Counted from the stretch's first letter, positions 17,483-26,628 are shown. The stretch is 64,000 nucleotides of DNA from Mycolicibacterium rhodesiae NBB3 (GCF_000230895.2 NC_016604.1:4154001-4218000), one strand, 5' to 3'. The notes: generated from the letters alone by a model not told the origin. Numbers and translations are program-made.

Positions 17483-18379
17483 TCAGGGCCGCCGTTTGTC
17501 CGCAGGCAGGATCTCCGGTGCGACGCGCCAGTCTTCGAGTCCGTAGTCGACTGTTCCGTAGGACAACTCTCCGCCGGTCACTTCGGCCCAGTGCGCGTGG
17601 TTGAGCTGATGGATCTTGAAGCAGGCGTCGAGCGCCGTCGAGAAACCCATCGCATCGACGGTCTGGTTCACCGATTCCTTGATGAGCAGCGCCGCCATCG
17701 TGGGCAGCTTGGCGATGCGGCGGGTGAACTCGAGGGTGCGATCGGCCAGTTCGTCGTTGGGGAACACCTTGCTCACCATGCCGATGGAGTGGGCTTCGTC
17801 GGCGTCGAGCGAGTCGCCGGTGAGCAGTAGTTCCTTGGCCTTGCGCGGTCCGAACTCCCACGGATGGCCGAAGTACTCCACCCCGCACATGCCGAGCCGG
17901 GTTCCCACGACATCGGCGAAGACGGTGTCCTCGCCCGCGACGATGAGGTCGCAGCACCACGCCAGCATCAAACCCGCGGAGAGAACCATTCCGTGGACCT
18001 CCGCGACGGTGATCTTTCGGAGATTGCGCCATCGCTTGGTGTTCTCGAAGAAGTAGTGCCACTCCTGTCGGTTGCGTGACTCCACTCCGCCGTAGGTCCC
18101 GCCGTTGCACTGATAGGTGGGGTGCTGGTCCGGGCCGGGTGAGCGTTCACGGACGTCGGTGGTGGATCCGAGGTCATGGCCCGCCGAGAACGACGGGCCG
18201 GCGGCCCGCAGCAACACCACCCGTACTCGGTCGTCCATCTCGGCCCGTTCGAAGGCCGAGCCCAACTCCACGAGCATTCCGCGGTTTTGAGCGTTGTGTT
18301 GTTTCGGGCGATCGAGCGTGACGACGGCGATGCGGCCTTCGTCGATGACCTCGTAGCCGATGTAGTCGAAATCCGGCAC
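17483..18379 (-). CDS. echA13: Enoyl-CoA hydratase/isomerase family protein (EchA13-like)
   Basis: A 298-residue crotonase-fold protein. Oxyanion-hole segments are visible (FSAGHDLGS and VHGMVLSAGLMLAWCCDLIVA), followed by FADVVGTRLGMCGVEYFGHPWEFG. The usual catalytic Glu pair is not obvious in this last segment, so the exact crotonase reaction is uncertain. The GTG start has AGGGAG about 8 nt upstream. It is the first gene of the minus-strand operon with fadE17, fadE18 and the acyl-CoA ligase. The operon diverges from the luciferase-like gene across the 97-bp regulatory region also found upstream of mce3. By order it matches Rv1935c. Confidence 0.85.
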   Translation of the reverse strand: MPDFDYIGYEVIDEGRIAVVTLDRPKQHNAQNRGMLVELGSAFERAEMDDRVRVVLLRAAGPSFSAGHDLGSTTDVRERSPGPDQHPTYQCNGGTYGGVESRNRQEWHYFFENTKRWRNLRKITVAEVHGMVLSAGLMLAWCCDLIVAGEDTVFADVVGTRLGMCGVEYFGHPWEFGPRKAKELLLTGDSLDADEAHSIGMVSKVFPNDELADRTLEFTRRIAKLPTMAALLIKESVNQTVDAMGFSTALDACFKIHQLNHAHWAEVTGGELSYGTVDYGLEDWRVAPEILPADKRRP

Positions 18380-18483
18380 GGATGGCTCCCTTCCAGGAGT
18401 GAACTAGGCCGCACGGTGCTGGAGCGCGGCGTGCGAGGTCGCGGGTGGATGACGTTGGCTGAGATTACGCGCCACCAGACCGA

Positions 18484-18580
18484 TATGTCCATAAGCAATA
18501 CGCGGGATCTGAAACTCTGATCAGGTAAATAACGTAGAAAACTGCATCTTGCGCTCAATGATGTATCTTGCTAGTACTGT
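18484..18580. promoter_or_regulatory. Mce3R-type bidirectional regulatory region A
   Basis: Two conserved elements lie between echA13 and the LLM gene: 18484-18503 (minus strand GCGTATTNNNTATGGACATA) and 18559-18580 (plus strand core GATGTATCTTGNTAGTACTG). The same pair, at the same 76-bp centre spacing and in mirrored orientation, occurs at 27088-27184. Over 97 bp the two regions align without gaps at about 65 percent by hand count. TACTGT at 18575-18580 could be the -10 of the plus-strand operon. This is the likely operator region of Mce3R. Confidence 0.75.
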
Positions 18581-18628
18581 GTTGTGCATCGCAGTCGGTG
18601 TGCGCGCCTCGATCTGAGAAGGGTTGAA

Positions 18629-19738
18629 ATGGAGATCGGAATTTTCCTCATGCCGGCACACCCGCCGGAGCGGAGCCTGTACGACGCGACCCAGTGGGAT
18701 CTCGACATCATCGAGCTCGCCGACCAGCTGGGTTACGTCGAGGCGTGGGTGGGAGAGCACTTCACCGTTCCGTGGGAGCCGATATGTGCACCCGACCTGT
18801 TGTTGGCGCAGGCGCTGCTCCGTACGAAGTCGATCAAGGTCGCTCCTGGCGCACACCTGCTGCCGTACCACCACCCGGTGGAACTGGCGCACCGCGTCGC
18901 CTACTTCGACCACCTCGCCCAGGGCCGCTTCATGCTCGGTGTCGGCGCCAGCGGTATCCCCGGCGACTGGGCTCTGTTCGATGTGGACGGCCACAACGGT
19001 GAACACCGCGAGATGACCCGCGAAGCGCTGGAGATCATGTTGCGCGTCTGGACCGAGGACGGCCCATGGGAGCATCGCGGAAAATACTGGAACGCCAACG
19101 GAATCGCGCCGATGTACGACGGCCTGATGCGCCGCCACATCAAGCCCTTTCAAGCTCCGCACCCACCCATTGGTGTGACCGGCTTCAGCGCGGGTTCTGA
19201 GACTCTGAAGTTGGCGGGCGAACGGGGCTATATACCTATGAGCCTCGACCTCAACACCGACTACGTCGCGACGCACTGGGATGCGGTGCTCGAAGGCGCC
19301 GAACGCAGCGGCCGCACCCCGGATCGCCGCGAGTGGCGACTCGTCCGCGAAGTCGTCGTGGCGGAAACGGACGAAAAGGCGTTCCGCTACGCCGTCGACG
19401 GCATGCTCGGGCGAAATATGCGTGAGTACGTGCTGCCGACGTTCAAGACAATGGGCATGACGAAGTTCTACAAGCACGACGCGTCGGTACCCGATTCGGA
19501 CGTGACGCCGGAATACCTCGCCGAGAACACGTTCGTGGTCGGATCGGTGGAGACGGTCGTGGACAAACTGGAGGCCACCTACGACCAGGTCGGCGGATTC
19601 GGCCATCTGCTGATCCTCGGATTCGATTACAGCGAGAACCCTGGTCCATGGAAGGAATCGATGCGGTTGCTCGCCGAGGAGGTCATGCCACGGCTCAACG
19701 CTCGAATCGCGAAAAAGCCGGCAATCGCGGTCGTCTAG
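18629..19738 (+). CDS. Luciferase-like (LLM) flavin-dependent monooxygenase, Rv1936/MelF-like
   Basis: A 369-residue bacterial-luciferase-family TIM barrel using reduced flavin and O2. It starts MEIGIFLMPAHPPERSLYDA and contains ELADQLGYVEAWVGEHFTVPWE, VAPGAHLLPYHHPVELAHRVAYFD, GRFMLGVGASGIPGDW and VVGSVETVVDKLEATYD, all standard for the family. The ATG at 18629 has AGAAGGG 5 nt upstream. It is the first gene of the mel2-like operon (Rv1936-Rv1941 order in M. tuberculosis), whose reduced flavin might come from the downstream ferredoxin/reductase fusion. The mel2 locus was named for similarity to lux genes. The natural substrate is unknown. Confidence 0.88.
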   Translation: MEIGIFLMPAHPPERSLYDATQWDLDIIELADQLGYVEAWVGEHFTVPWEPICAPDLLLAQALLRTKSIKVAPGAHLLPYHHPVELAHRVAYFDHLAQGRFMLGVGASGIPGDWALFDVDGHNGEHREMTREALEIMLRVWTEDGPWEHRGKYWNANGIAPMYDGLMRRHIKPFQAPHPPIGVTGFSAGSETLKLAGERGYIPMSLDLNTDYVATHWDAVLEGAERSGRTPDRREWRLVREVVVAETDEKAFRYAVDGMLGRNMREYVLPTFKTMGMTKFYKHDASVPDSDVTPEYLAENTFVVGSVETVVDKLEATYDQVGGFGHLLILGFDYSENPGPWKESMRLLAEEVMPRLNARIAKKPAIAVV

Positions 19739-19764
19739 GGCACTGGTAGGAAAGGGCAGCTGGC

Positions 19765-22302
19765 ATGGACGCTCATCAGATCACCGTCCGATATTCGGAT
19801 GGCACGCAGAAGAACATGCCGGTGCAGCCGGATCAGTCGATCCTGGATGCGGCGGAGGAGCACGGCGTCGCCATCGTCAACGAATGCCAAAGCGGCATCT
19901 GCGGCACGTGTGTGGCGACGTGCACCTCGGGCGACTACGAGATGGGGCGTACCGAAGGGCTGTCCGACGTGGAGCGGGCAGCTCGGAAGATATTGACGTG
20001 CCAGACCTTTGCCGAGTCCGACTGCGAAATCGACCTGCAGTATCCGGTCGATGACAACGCGGCGCGTCTGGTCACCGGCTGCGGTGTGGTGACCGCCGTG
20101 AGCCAACTGTCATCGACGACGGCCATTCTGCGCGTGGATGTTTCGGGTATGGCCGACTCGATCGTCTACAAAGCCGGCCAGTTCGCCCAGCTACAGATTC
20201 CCGGCACCGAAGCCTGGCGCAATTACTCATATGCGCATCCATGTGATGGTCGCGACGAACTGGAATTCATCATCCGGCTGCTCCCCGACGGTGTGATGTC
20301 GAACTACCTGCGTGACCGGGCGAAGCCGGGAGACCGCATCGCCCTGCGGTGCAGCAAGGGTGGCTTCTACCTGCGGCCCGTCGTGCGGCCGGTCATCCTG
20401 GTCGCCGGTGGCACCGGGCTGTCCGCGGTCCTGGCGATGGCCCAGAGCCTCGACGCCGACATCGGCCAACCGGTTCACCTGCTCTACGGTGTGACCACCT
20501 CCGAGGACCTGTGCAAGCTCGACGAACTCGAGGCGCTCACGAAGCGCATCCCGGGCTTGACGGTGCAGACCATCGTGTCGCAGGCGGGCGTGGACTGGGA
20601 TGGGCCGGTCGGGCTCGTCACCGATCTCCTGGACGCGGACATGCTCGAAGACGATGACGCCGACATCTACCTGTGCGGCCCGTCGGCGATGGTCGAGGCA
20701 ACCCGGAACTGGCTGGACAGCAACGGTATCCACCGCATCGGGCTGTATTACGAGAAGTTCGTTCCCAGTGGCGCGACGCGCAGGAGGACCCCGGCCCGGC
20801 TGGACTACTCACAGCTCGATCTGGCGGATGTGCGGAGACGCGGTCAACGCACCGCTGTCGTGATCGGCGGCAGCATCGCGGGGATCGCGGCGGCCAAGGT
20901 GCTCAGCGAGTCGTTCGAACGGGTGATCGTCCTCGAGAAGGACGGTCGGCACTCTCGCCGGGAGGGCAGGCCCGGTGCGGCGCAGGGCTGGCATCTGCAC
21001 CATCTGCTCACCGCTGGGCAGATCGAGCTGGAGCGGATCTTTCCCGGCATCGTCGACGACATGGTGCGCGAGGGCGCGTTCAAGGTCGACATGGCCGACC
21101 AATACCGCATTCGACTGGGCGGTACCTGGAAGAAGCCGGGCACCAGCGATATTCAGATCGTCTGTGCCGGACGTCCGTTGCTGGAATGGTGTGTGCGGCG
21201 CCGACTGGACGGCGAAAATCGTATCGAGTTCCGCTATGAGGCGGAGGTGGGCGATCTCGTCTACGACCGCGGCAGCAACACCGTCATCGGCGTCGCCATA
21301 GACCGCGACGGCGAATTGGACGTGGTGCCCGCCGAGTTCGTGGTGGACGCCTCGGGTAAGAACACCCGCATCCCGGAGTTCCTGGACCGTATCGGGATCG
21401 GAGCTCCCGAAGTCGAGCAGGACATCATCAACTGCTTCTACTCCACGATGCAGCACCATGTGCCACCGGAGCGCCAGTGGCAGGACAAGGTGATGGTGAT
21501 CTGCTACGCGTACCGCCCCTACGAGGACACCTACGCCGCGCAGTACTACACGGACAGCTCGCGCACCATCCTGTCCACGTCACTTGTCGCCTACAACTGC
21601 TACTCACCCCCGCGCACCGCCCAGGAGTTCCGCGAGTTCGCCAACCTCATGCCGTCACCGGTCGTTGGCGAGAACATCGACGGACTCGAGCCGGCCTCGC
21701 CCATCTACAACTTCCGCTACCCCAACATGCTTCGGCTCCGATACGAGAAGAAGAACAACCTTCCGCGCGCGTTGCTGGTGGTCGGCGATGCGTACACCAG
21801 CGCCGATCCCGTGTCCGGCCTCGGTATGAGCCTGGCGCTGAAGGAAGTACGGGAAATGCAGCTGCTGCTGGCCAGGTACGGTGCGGGACACGCGGAGCTG
21901 CCGCGTCGCTACTACCGCAAGATCAGCAAGATGGCCGATACGGCCTGGTTCGTGATTCGGGAGCAGAACCTGCGCTTCGACTGGATCAAGGGCGTTCGCG
22001 ACAAGCGGCCGTTCTATTTCGGTGCGCTCACCTGGTACATGGATCGCGTCCTGGAGTTGGTCCACGACGACCTGGACACCTATCGCGAATTCCTCGCGGT
22101 CGTTCACCTCGTGAAGCCGCCCGCGGCCCTGATGATGCCGAAGGTCGCAGGCCGTGTGCTCGGCAAATGGGCGCGAACCAGATTGTCGGGTCAGAAGACA
22201 TTGATCGAACGCAACTACTCCGACCGCACCGTGCCCGGGGTCGACCACCTGATCCAAACCGACCAAATGGCAGTCGGTTTGGCTGGTACTCCCACACACT
22301 GA
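19765..22302 (+). CDS. Ferredoxin / FNR-type reductase / FAD monooxygenase triple fusion (Rv1937-like)
   Basis: An 845-residue three-module redox protein. Residues 1-90 are a plant-type [2Fe-2S] ferredoxin with C41, C46, C49 and C79. Residues of about 100-335 are a ferredoxin-NAD(P) reductase module with the FAD motif RNYSYAHP, the NAD motif VAGGTGLSAVLAM and YLCGPSAMV. Residues of about 358-845 are a flavoprotein monooxygenase/halogenase-like module with AVVIGGSIAGIAAAKVL, EKDGRHSRR and the C-terminal FAD motif VVGDAYTSADPVSGLGMSLAL. Electrons could pass NAD(P)H to FAD to the cluster, and to the second flavin or to the LLM partner. It lies 26 nt after the LLM gene. Orthologous by order to Rv1937. 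Confidence 0.88.
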   Translation: MDAHQITVRYSDGTQKNMPVQPDQSILDAAEEHGVAIVNECQSGICGTCVATCTSGDYEMGRTEGLSDVERAARKILTCQTFAESDCEIDLQYPVDDNAARLVTGCGVVTAVSQLSSTTAILRVDVSGMADSIVYKAGQFAQLQIPGTEAWRNYSYAHPCDGRDELEFIIRLLPDGVMSNYLRDRAKPGDRIALRCSKGGFYLRPVVRPVILVAGGTGLSAVLAMAQSLDADIGQPVHLLYGVTTSEDLCKLDELEALTKRIPGLTVQTIVSQAGVDWDGPVGLVTDLLDADMLEDDDADIYLCGPSAMVEATRNWLDSNGIHRIGLYYEKFVPSGATRRRTPARLDYSQLDLADVRRRGQRTAVVIGGSIAGIAAAKVLSESFERVIVLEKDGRHSRREGRPGAAQGWHLHHLLTAGQIELERIFPGIVDDMVREGAFKVDMADQYRIRLGGTWKKPGTSDIQIVCAGRPLLEWCVRRRLDGENRIEFRYEAEVGDLVYDRGSNTVIGVAIDRDGELDVVPAEFVVDASGKNTRIPEFLDRIGIGAPEVEQDIINCFYSTMQHHVPPERQWQDKVMVICYAYRPYEDTYAAQYYTDSSRTILSTSLVAYNCYSPPRTAQEFREFANLMPSPVVGENIDGLEPASPIYNFRYPNMLRLRYEKKNNLPRALLVVGDAYTSADPVSGLGMSLALKEVREMQLLLARYGAGHAELPRRYYRKISKMADTAWFVIREQNLRFDWIKGVRDKRPFYFGALTWYMDRVLELVHDDLDTYREFLAVVHLVKPPAALMMPKVAGRVLGKWARTRLSGQKTLIERNYSDRTVPGVDHLIQTDQMAVGLAGTPTH

Positions 22303-22326
22303 ACGCCAAGTAGAGAGGCGACCGCA

Positions 22327-23382
22327 ATGGGTCAGATTCATCGGATGCTCGACTGCCGGGGCACCCGGATCCACGCTGTGGAGGAGGGCGAGGGGCCGCT
22401 GGTGGTGTTGATCCACGGCTTTCCGGAGTCCTGGTACTCGTGGCGGCACCAGCTCCCCGCCCTCGCTGAGGCCGGTTACCGGGTGGTCGCGATCGACCAG
22501 CGGGGCTATGGGCAGTCGTCCAAGTACCGCGTGCAGACGGCATACCGCATCAAGGAGTTGGCCGGCGACATCGTCGGGGTCATCGACGCCTACGGCGAGA
22601 AGCAGGCCATCGTGGTCGGGCACGACTGGGGCGCACCCGTTGCCTGGACCTTCGCCTGGCTGCACCCCGACCGGTGCGCTGGCGTGGCCGGACTCAGCTG
22701 CCCCTTCGCCGGGCGCGGCGTGATCGCGCTGCCAGGCAGCCCTTTCGGGGAACGTCGTCCGAACGACTATCACGTGGAGATCGCCGGGCCGGGCAAGGTC
22801 TGGTACCAGGACTACTTCTCGGCGCAGGACGGCATCATCGCCGAGATCGAGGAGGATCTGCGTGGCTGGCTGGTAGGGCTGACCTACACGGTGTCCGGCG
22901 ACGGCGTGATCGCCGCGACCCGAGCGGCCGAGGCCGCGGGGGTCGACATGTCGGCGATGGATCCGCTCGACGTGATCCGCGCAGGACCGTTGTGCATGCC
23001 GGAGGGAGCGCGGATGAAGGACGCGTTCGCCTATCCGGAGAAGCTGCCGGACTGGTTCACCGAGGAGGATGTCGACTTCTATACAGGAGAATTCGAGCGA
23101 TCCGGCTTCGGCGGACCGCTGAGCTTCTATCACAACATCGACAACGACTGGCACGACCTGGCCGAACAGGCCGGCACGCCGCTGACCCCGCCTGCGGTGT
23201 TCATCGGTGGGCAGTACGACGTCGGCACCACGTGGGGCCTGGAAGCCATCGAACGCGCCGATGAGGTGATGCCGAACTACACCGGCACTCACATGATCGA
23301 CGGTGTCGGACACTGGATTCAGCAGGAAGAGCCGAAGGAGATCAACCGGCTGCTGCTCGAATTCCTGCACGGGCTGCGTTAG
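22327..23382 (+). CDS. ephB: Epoxide hydrolase, alpha/beta-hydrolase fold (EphB/MelH)
   Basis: A 351-residue enzyme hydrolysing epoxides to vicinal diols. The oxyanion motif HGFPESW is at residues 30-36, the nucleophile Asp100 is in GHDWGAP, and the base His329 is in GVGHWIQQEEP. The cap domain tyrosine region is YFSAQDGI/YHNIDNDW. The spacing nucleophile-to-His is the same as I recall for M. tuberculosis EphB (Rv1938). Preceded by AGAGAGGCG about 7 nt before ATG. Operon partner of the two oxygenase genes, so it probably removes reactive epoxides they make or imports that carry them. Confidence 0.93.
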   Translation: MGQIHRMLDCRGTRIHAVEEGEGPLVVLIHGFPESWYSWRHQLPALAEAGYRVVAIDQRGYGQSSKYRVQTAYRIKELAGDIVGVIDAYGEKQAIVVGHDWGAPVAWTFAWLHPDRCAGVAGLSCPFAGRGVIALPGSPFGERRPNDYHVEIAGPGKVWYQDYFSAQDGIIAEIEEDLRGWLVGLTYTVSGDGVIAATRAAEAAGVDMSAMDPLDVIRAGPLCMPEGARMKDAFAYPEKLPDWFTEEDVDFYTGEFERSGFGGPLSFYHNIDNDWHDLAEQAGTPLTPPAVFIGGQYDVGTTWGLEAIERADEVMPNYTGTHMIDGVGHWIQQEEPKEINRLLLEFLHGLR

Positions 23383-23405
23383 CGGCCCCGGGTCATGAGA
23401 CGACA

Positions 23406-24497
23406 ATGAGAACCACCGATGTGCGCGTGCGGCGCGCGATCACGGCGATCGCAGCGGGTCGCCCGGTCGTGGTCACTGCCGACACGATGCGCGGCGAACA
23501 GGGATACCTGGCACTCGCGGCCGACGCGGCGACCCCCGGCCTGCTCGCCTTCACCGTGCGGCATACCTCTGGATACGTCCGTATCGCCCTGCCGGTTTCG
23601 GAATGTGACCGGTTGAACCTGCCGCCGATGTGGAACCGCGATGGCGGCGGTTCGAGCGCTGCTGACCGGGTTGCGGTGGACTGGTACGGCACCGGCACCG
23701 GAATCTCGGCGACCGATCGCGCCAAAACCATTGCGGCGCTGGCCGCGCCGACGTCTGAGGCTTCCGACTTCCGGCGCCCGGGTCATGTTGTACCGGTGCG
23801 GGCAGGCGATCACGGCGTGCTGGGGCAACCGGGACCGCCCGAGGCGGCTGTGGACCTCGCTCGGCTCGCCGGTCGGCGACCGGCGGCAGCCTTGTGCGAG
23901 ATCGTCTCCCGCGAACACCCCGACGCGATGGCCCACGGCGACGAATTGGTCGAATTCGCAAAGGCGCACGGTCTGAGCATGGTCTCGATCGACGATCTCG
24001 TGACATATCGACGGCGTACCGAGCCGCAGGCCGTTCGATCGGTGGAGACGACGATTCCCACCAAAGTGGGTGCCTCGCGCGTCATCGGCTTCCACGATGT
24101 CTACCCAGCTGTATCTGGCGGCGAGCACCTGGTCATGATCATCGGTGAGGCCGGAGCCAACGCACCCATGCTCTTGCATGTCCACGTCGAGTGCCTCACG
24201 GGTGACGTGTTCGGTTCGACGGCGTGCCGGTGCGGCGGCGAGTTGGACCGGGCGTTGACGACGATGCGGGCGAGAGGCAGCGGCATGATCGTGTACCTGC
24301 GGCCATCAGGGCCGGCACGCGCCTGCGGCCTGTCCGGGCACGAATCGCCTGCGGCGGAATCGTTCTCCCAGACGGTGGCATGGATTCTGCGCGACCTCGG
24401 CGTGCATACGGTCAAGCTCTCCGACGACGCGCCGGGTTTCGGCCTTGTCATGTTCGGGGCCATCCGCGAACACGGTCTGCTTGCGGTTGCGGGATGA
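23406..24497 (+). CDS. ribA1: RibB-RibA-like protein with degenerate active sites (RibA1-like)
   Basis: A 363-residue protein with the layout of bifunctional riboflavin enzymes: a dihydroxybutanone-phosphate-synthase-like half (1-205) and a GTP-cyclohydrolase-II-like half (206-363). The fold signatures are clear: TGISATDRAKTI, AAVDLARLAG, CEIVSREHPD, and the zinc ligands C263, C274 and C276. Key catalytic segments have changed. The acidic RENEGD loop of RibB reads MRGEQGY (28-34), GHTEA reads GPPEA, and the RibA QEGRGIGL reads PSGPARACGL. It is therefore unlikely to make riboflavin precursors by the usual chemistry. Position matches Rv1940; the Rv1939 flavin-reductase gene expected before it is absent here. 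Confidence 0.8.
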   Translation: MRTTDVRVRRAITAIAAGRPVVVTADTMRGEQGYLALAADAATPGLLAFTVRHTSGYVRIALPVSECDRLNLPPMWNRDGGGSSAADRVAVDWYGTGTGISATDRAKTIAALAAPTSEASDFRRPGHVVPVRAGDHGVLGQPGPPEAAVDLARLAGRRPAAALCEIVSREHPDAMAHGDELVEFAKAHGLSMVSIDDLVTYRRRTEPQAVRSVETTIPTKVGASRVIGFHDVYPAVSGGEHLVMIIGEAGANAPMLLHVHVECLTGDVFGSTACRCGGELDRALTTMRARGSGMIVYLRPSGPARACGLSGHESPAAESFSQTVAWILRDLGVHTVKLSDDAPGFGLVMFGAIREHGLLAVAG

Positions 24498-24534
24498 GAA
24501 AAGTTGCGGTGCACAGGTATCGGCAAGGGGATTC

Positions 24535-25305
24535 ATGACGCATCCAGACCTCGCGGGTAAGGCCGCCATTGTGACGGGCGCCGGTGCCGGAATCGGCCTT
24601 GCGATCGCAATGCGACTCGCAGACGAAGGGTGTCGCGTGCTGTGCGCCGACATCGACGGTGCTGCCGCCGACGCGGCCGCGGAGAAGGTCGGCCGCGGCG
24701 CGGTCGGCCAGCAGGTCGACGTCGGCGAGGAAGACCAGGTGATCGGTATGGTCGAGGCCTGCGTAGCCGAGTTCGGCGGCGTGGACAAGCTCGTGGCCAA
24801 CGCAGGCATCGTTCATTTCGCTCCGATCACCGACACCAGCGTCGATGACTTCGACCGCATCATCAGGGTCAACCTGCGCGGAGCATGGCTCTGCACCAAA
24901 CATGCGGCACCCAAGATGATCGATCGGGGCGGCGGCGCCATCGTCAACATGTCATCGCTGGCGGGCCAGATCGCGGCGTCCGGTTCGGGGGCCTACGGCA
25001 TGTCAAAGGCGGGCATCATCCATCTCAGCCGCGTCACCGCCGCCGAATTGCGTTCGGGCAACGTGCGTTCCAACGCGGTGCTGCCCGCATTCGTCGACAC
25101 ACCGATGCAGCAGACCGCGATGACGATGTTCGACCAGGCCCTCGGCGTTGGGGGAGCGACCACGATGATCGACCGCCTGCAGGGCCGCATGGCAGGGCCG
25201 GAGGAGATCGCGGGCGTGGTGGCCTTCCTGCTGTCCGACGACGCGGCGATGGTGAACGGGACCGCTCAGCTCGCCGACGGCGGAACCCTTTGCGCGCTCT
25301 GGTGA
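24535..25305 (+). CDS. Short-chain dehydrogenase/reductase (Rv1941-like)
   Basis: A 256-residue classical SDR with the cofactor motif VTGAGAGIG, NAG in LVANAGIVHF, Ser in VNMSSLAGQ and the catalytic YGMSK. The C-terminus has NGTAQLADGGTL. An Asp at the end of beta-2 (LCADID) favours NAD over NADP. The ATG at 24535 follows AAGGGG; an earlier in-frame start would run through the end of ribA1. Last gene of the mel2-like operon. Its 3-prime end overlaps the convergent mce3R gene by 40 bp. It could oxidise the diol or alcohol products of the upstream enzymes; the substrate is not visible. Confidence 0.9.
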   Translation: MTHPDLAGKAAIVTGAGAGIGLAIAMRLADEGCRVLCADIDGAAADAAAEKVGRGAVGQQVDVGEEDQVIGMVEACVAEFGGVDKLVANAGIVHFAPITDTSVDDFDRIIRVNLRGAWLCTKHAAPKMIDRGGGAIVNMSSLAGQIAASGSGAYGMSKAGIIHLSRVTAAELRSGNVRSNAVLPAFVDTPMQQTAMTMFDQALGVGGATTMIDRLQGRMAGPEEIAGVVAFLLSDDAAMVNGTAQLADGGTLCALW

Positions 25306-26495
25306 CTCCGACTGGTCATGATCGACAGTGCGAGGGCGGTGATCTCGTCCTCCACGCCGGCGTAACGCCGCAGGTGCCACGTACGGACGGCGTCGTCGAT
25401 GAAGCTGATCGCGGCTGCGACGAGCAGTCGTGCCTGGGGCACGGTGGTCTCCGGAATCTGCTGGCGGATGAGGTCGATCCATATCCCGTCGCGGTCGGCC
25501 TGGTTTCGCGTGTAGTCGTCGTTCACCTCAGCGGATGCGTGCGACAGCTCGGTGATCGACACGGAAACGAGATCGGGGTCGTCCAGGCTGATGCCGACGC
25601 GGCCCTCGACGAGGGTGCGCAGGCACTCGGCAGGATCCAGATCGGCCCGCAGTGCGCGAATGCTCTCGAGGTTCCACCACTCGTCGAGACGTCGGATGAG
25701 CGCGTCGAGGATCGCCTGTTTGGACGAGAACGTGCGGTACAGGCCCGGTCCCGCGATCCCCGCTCCCTTCCCGATCTCACTCGTGCTGACGGCCGGATAG
25801 CCCCGCGCACGGAACAGGCGTGCGCCGGTGGCCAACAACGTCTCGTGCCGGGAGAACAGCGCGCGTTGATCATTCGGCGCCGCAGCGAGCGGCTGCAAGT
25901 CACGCACAGGCGGGGTCAGCGCCGCCGCCATGCACGCCCGCGACAGGAGCTCGGCCAGCTCGTCTCCCGGCAGGGTCAGGTTGTGCCGGCCGAGGCTGGT
26001 CAGTGTGCTGGCCACCGCCCAGGCGCGTAGCTCCGTGTGCGCGGGGCTCAGGTCACCGGTCTCGAGTCGCACACCTTCGTACATGCCGGCGACGATCGCG
26101 TTGATGCGCCTGCGCACCTCGCCCCGCTCGGCGTCATCGAGGTAGCGGGCTTCGCGCTGCCACAGCACCGACAGCGATCTGGACGCGACGGCCGCGGCGA
26201 TCAGGTCGGGTAGTTCGACGCTCAGCGGCCGAGGTGTCGACGGTGTGTCGCCCTGGGATACCAGGCGCGCGCTCTGGTACTGCTCCTGGCCCGTTTGGAT
26301 GGCTGCCGCGAGCAGGGCCTGCTTGTTGTCGTAGTGGCGATACAGCGCGCGTGCGGTGACACCGGCCGCCTCCGCGATGTCCTCCAGCTTGACCGAGTGG
26401 AAGCCGCGATCGATGAACAGGCGGACGGCCTGCTCCAGGATCTGTTGCTTCCGGTCCTTCGGCCTGCGCTTGACGGTTGAGACCGCAGGCTCCAC
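25266..26495 (-). CDS. mce3R: Mce3R: double-TetR-domain repressor of the mce3/mel2 regulon
   Basis: A 409-residue regulator with two TetR helix-turn-helix domains in one chain. The first spans about 12-66 (KQQILEQAVRLFIDRGF, KLEDIAEAAGVTARALYRHYDNKQALL). The second spans about 215-270 (HETLLATGARLFRARGYPAVS, SEIGKGAGIAGPGLYRTFSSKQAIL). This architecture is that of M. tuberculosis Mce3R (Rv1963c), which represses mce3 and Rv1933c-Rv1941. I chose GTG 26495 because GAGAAGGGGGG lies 9 nt upstream and the length then fits the family; an ATG at 26603 would add 36 low-complexity residues without a good ribosome site. Its targets here are probably regions 18484-18580 and 27088-27184. Confidence 0.9.
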   Translation of the reverse strand: MEPAVSTVKRRPKDRKQQILEQAVRLFIDRGFHSVKLEDIAEAAGVTARALYRHYDNKQALLAAAIQTGQEQYQSARLVSQGDTPSTPRPLSVELPDLIAAAVASRSLSVLWQREARYLDDAERGEVRRRINAIVAGMYEGVRLETGDLSPAHTELRAWAVASTLTSLGRHNLTLPGDELAELLSRACMAAALTPPVRDLQPLAAAPNDQRALFSRHETLLATGARLFRARGYPAVSTSEIGKGAGIAGPGLYRTFSSKQAILDALIRRLDEWWNLESIRALRADLDPAECLRTLVEGRVGISLDDPDLVSVSITELSHASAEVNDDYTRNQADRDGIWIDLIRQQIPETTVPQARLLVAAAISFIDDAVRTWHLRRYAGVEDEITALALSIMTSRSHQSAQRVPPSAS

Positions 26496-26628
26496 CGCGC
26501 GTCGCCCCCCTTCTCGCTTGCTTGAACCACCAAATCCTGCCAGACGCCCCCGCTTCCGTGCGGACGCGACGTGCGGCGGTACAGCAGACGAATCACGGGT
26601 CATGTCGTCGCCGGATGCGCTCGATGGC

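Noticed and set aside
26496..26603. Longer mce3R starting at ATG 26603
   Set aside because: The added 36 residues are low-complexity, the ribosome site is weak, and the GTG at 26495 has a strong GAGAAGGGGGG and gives the family length.
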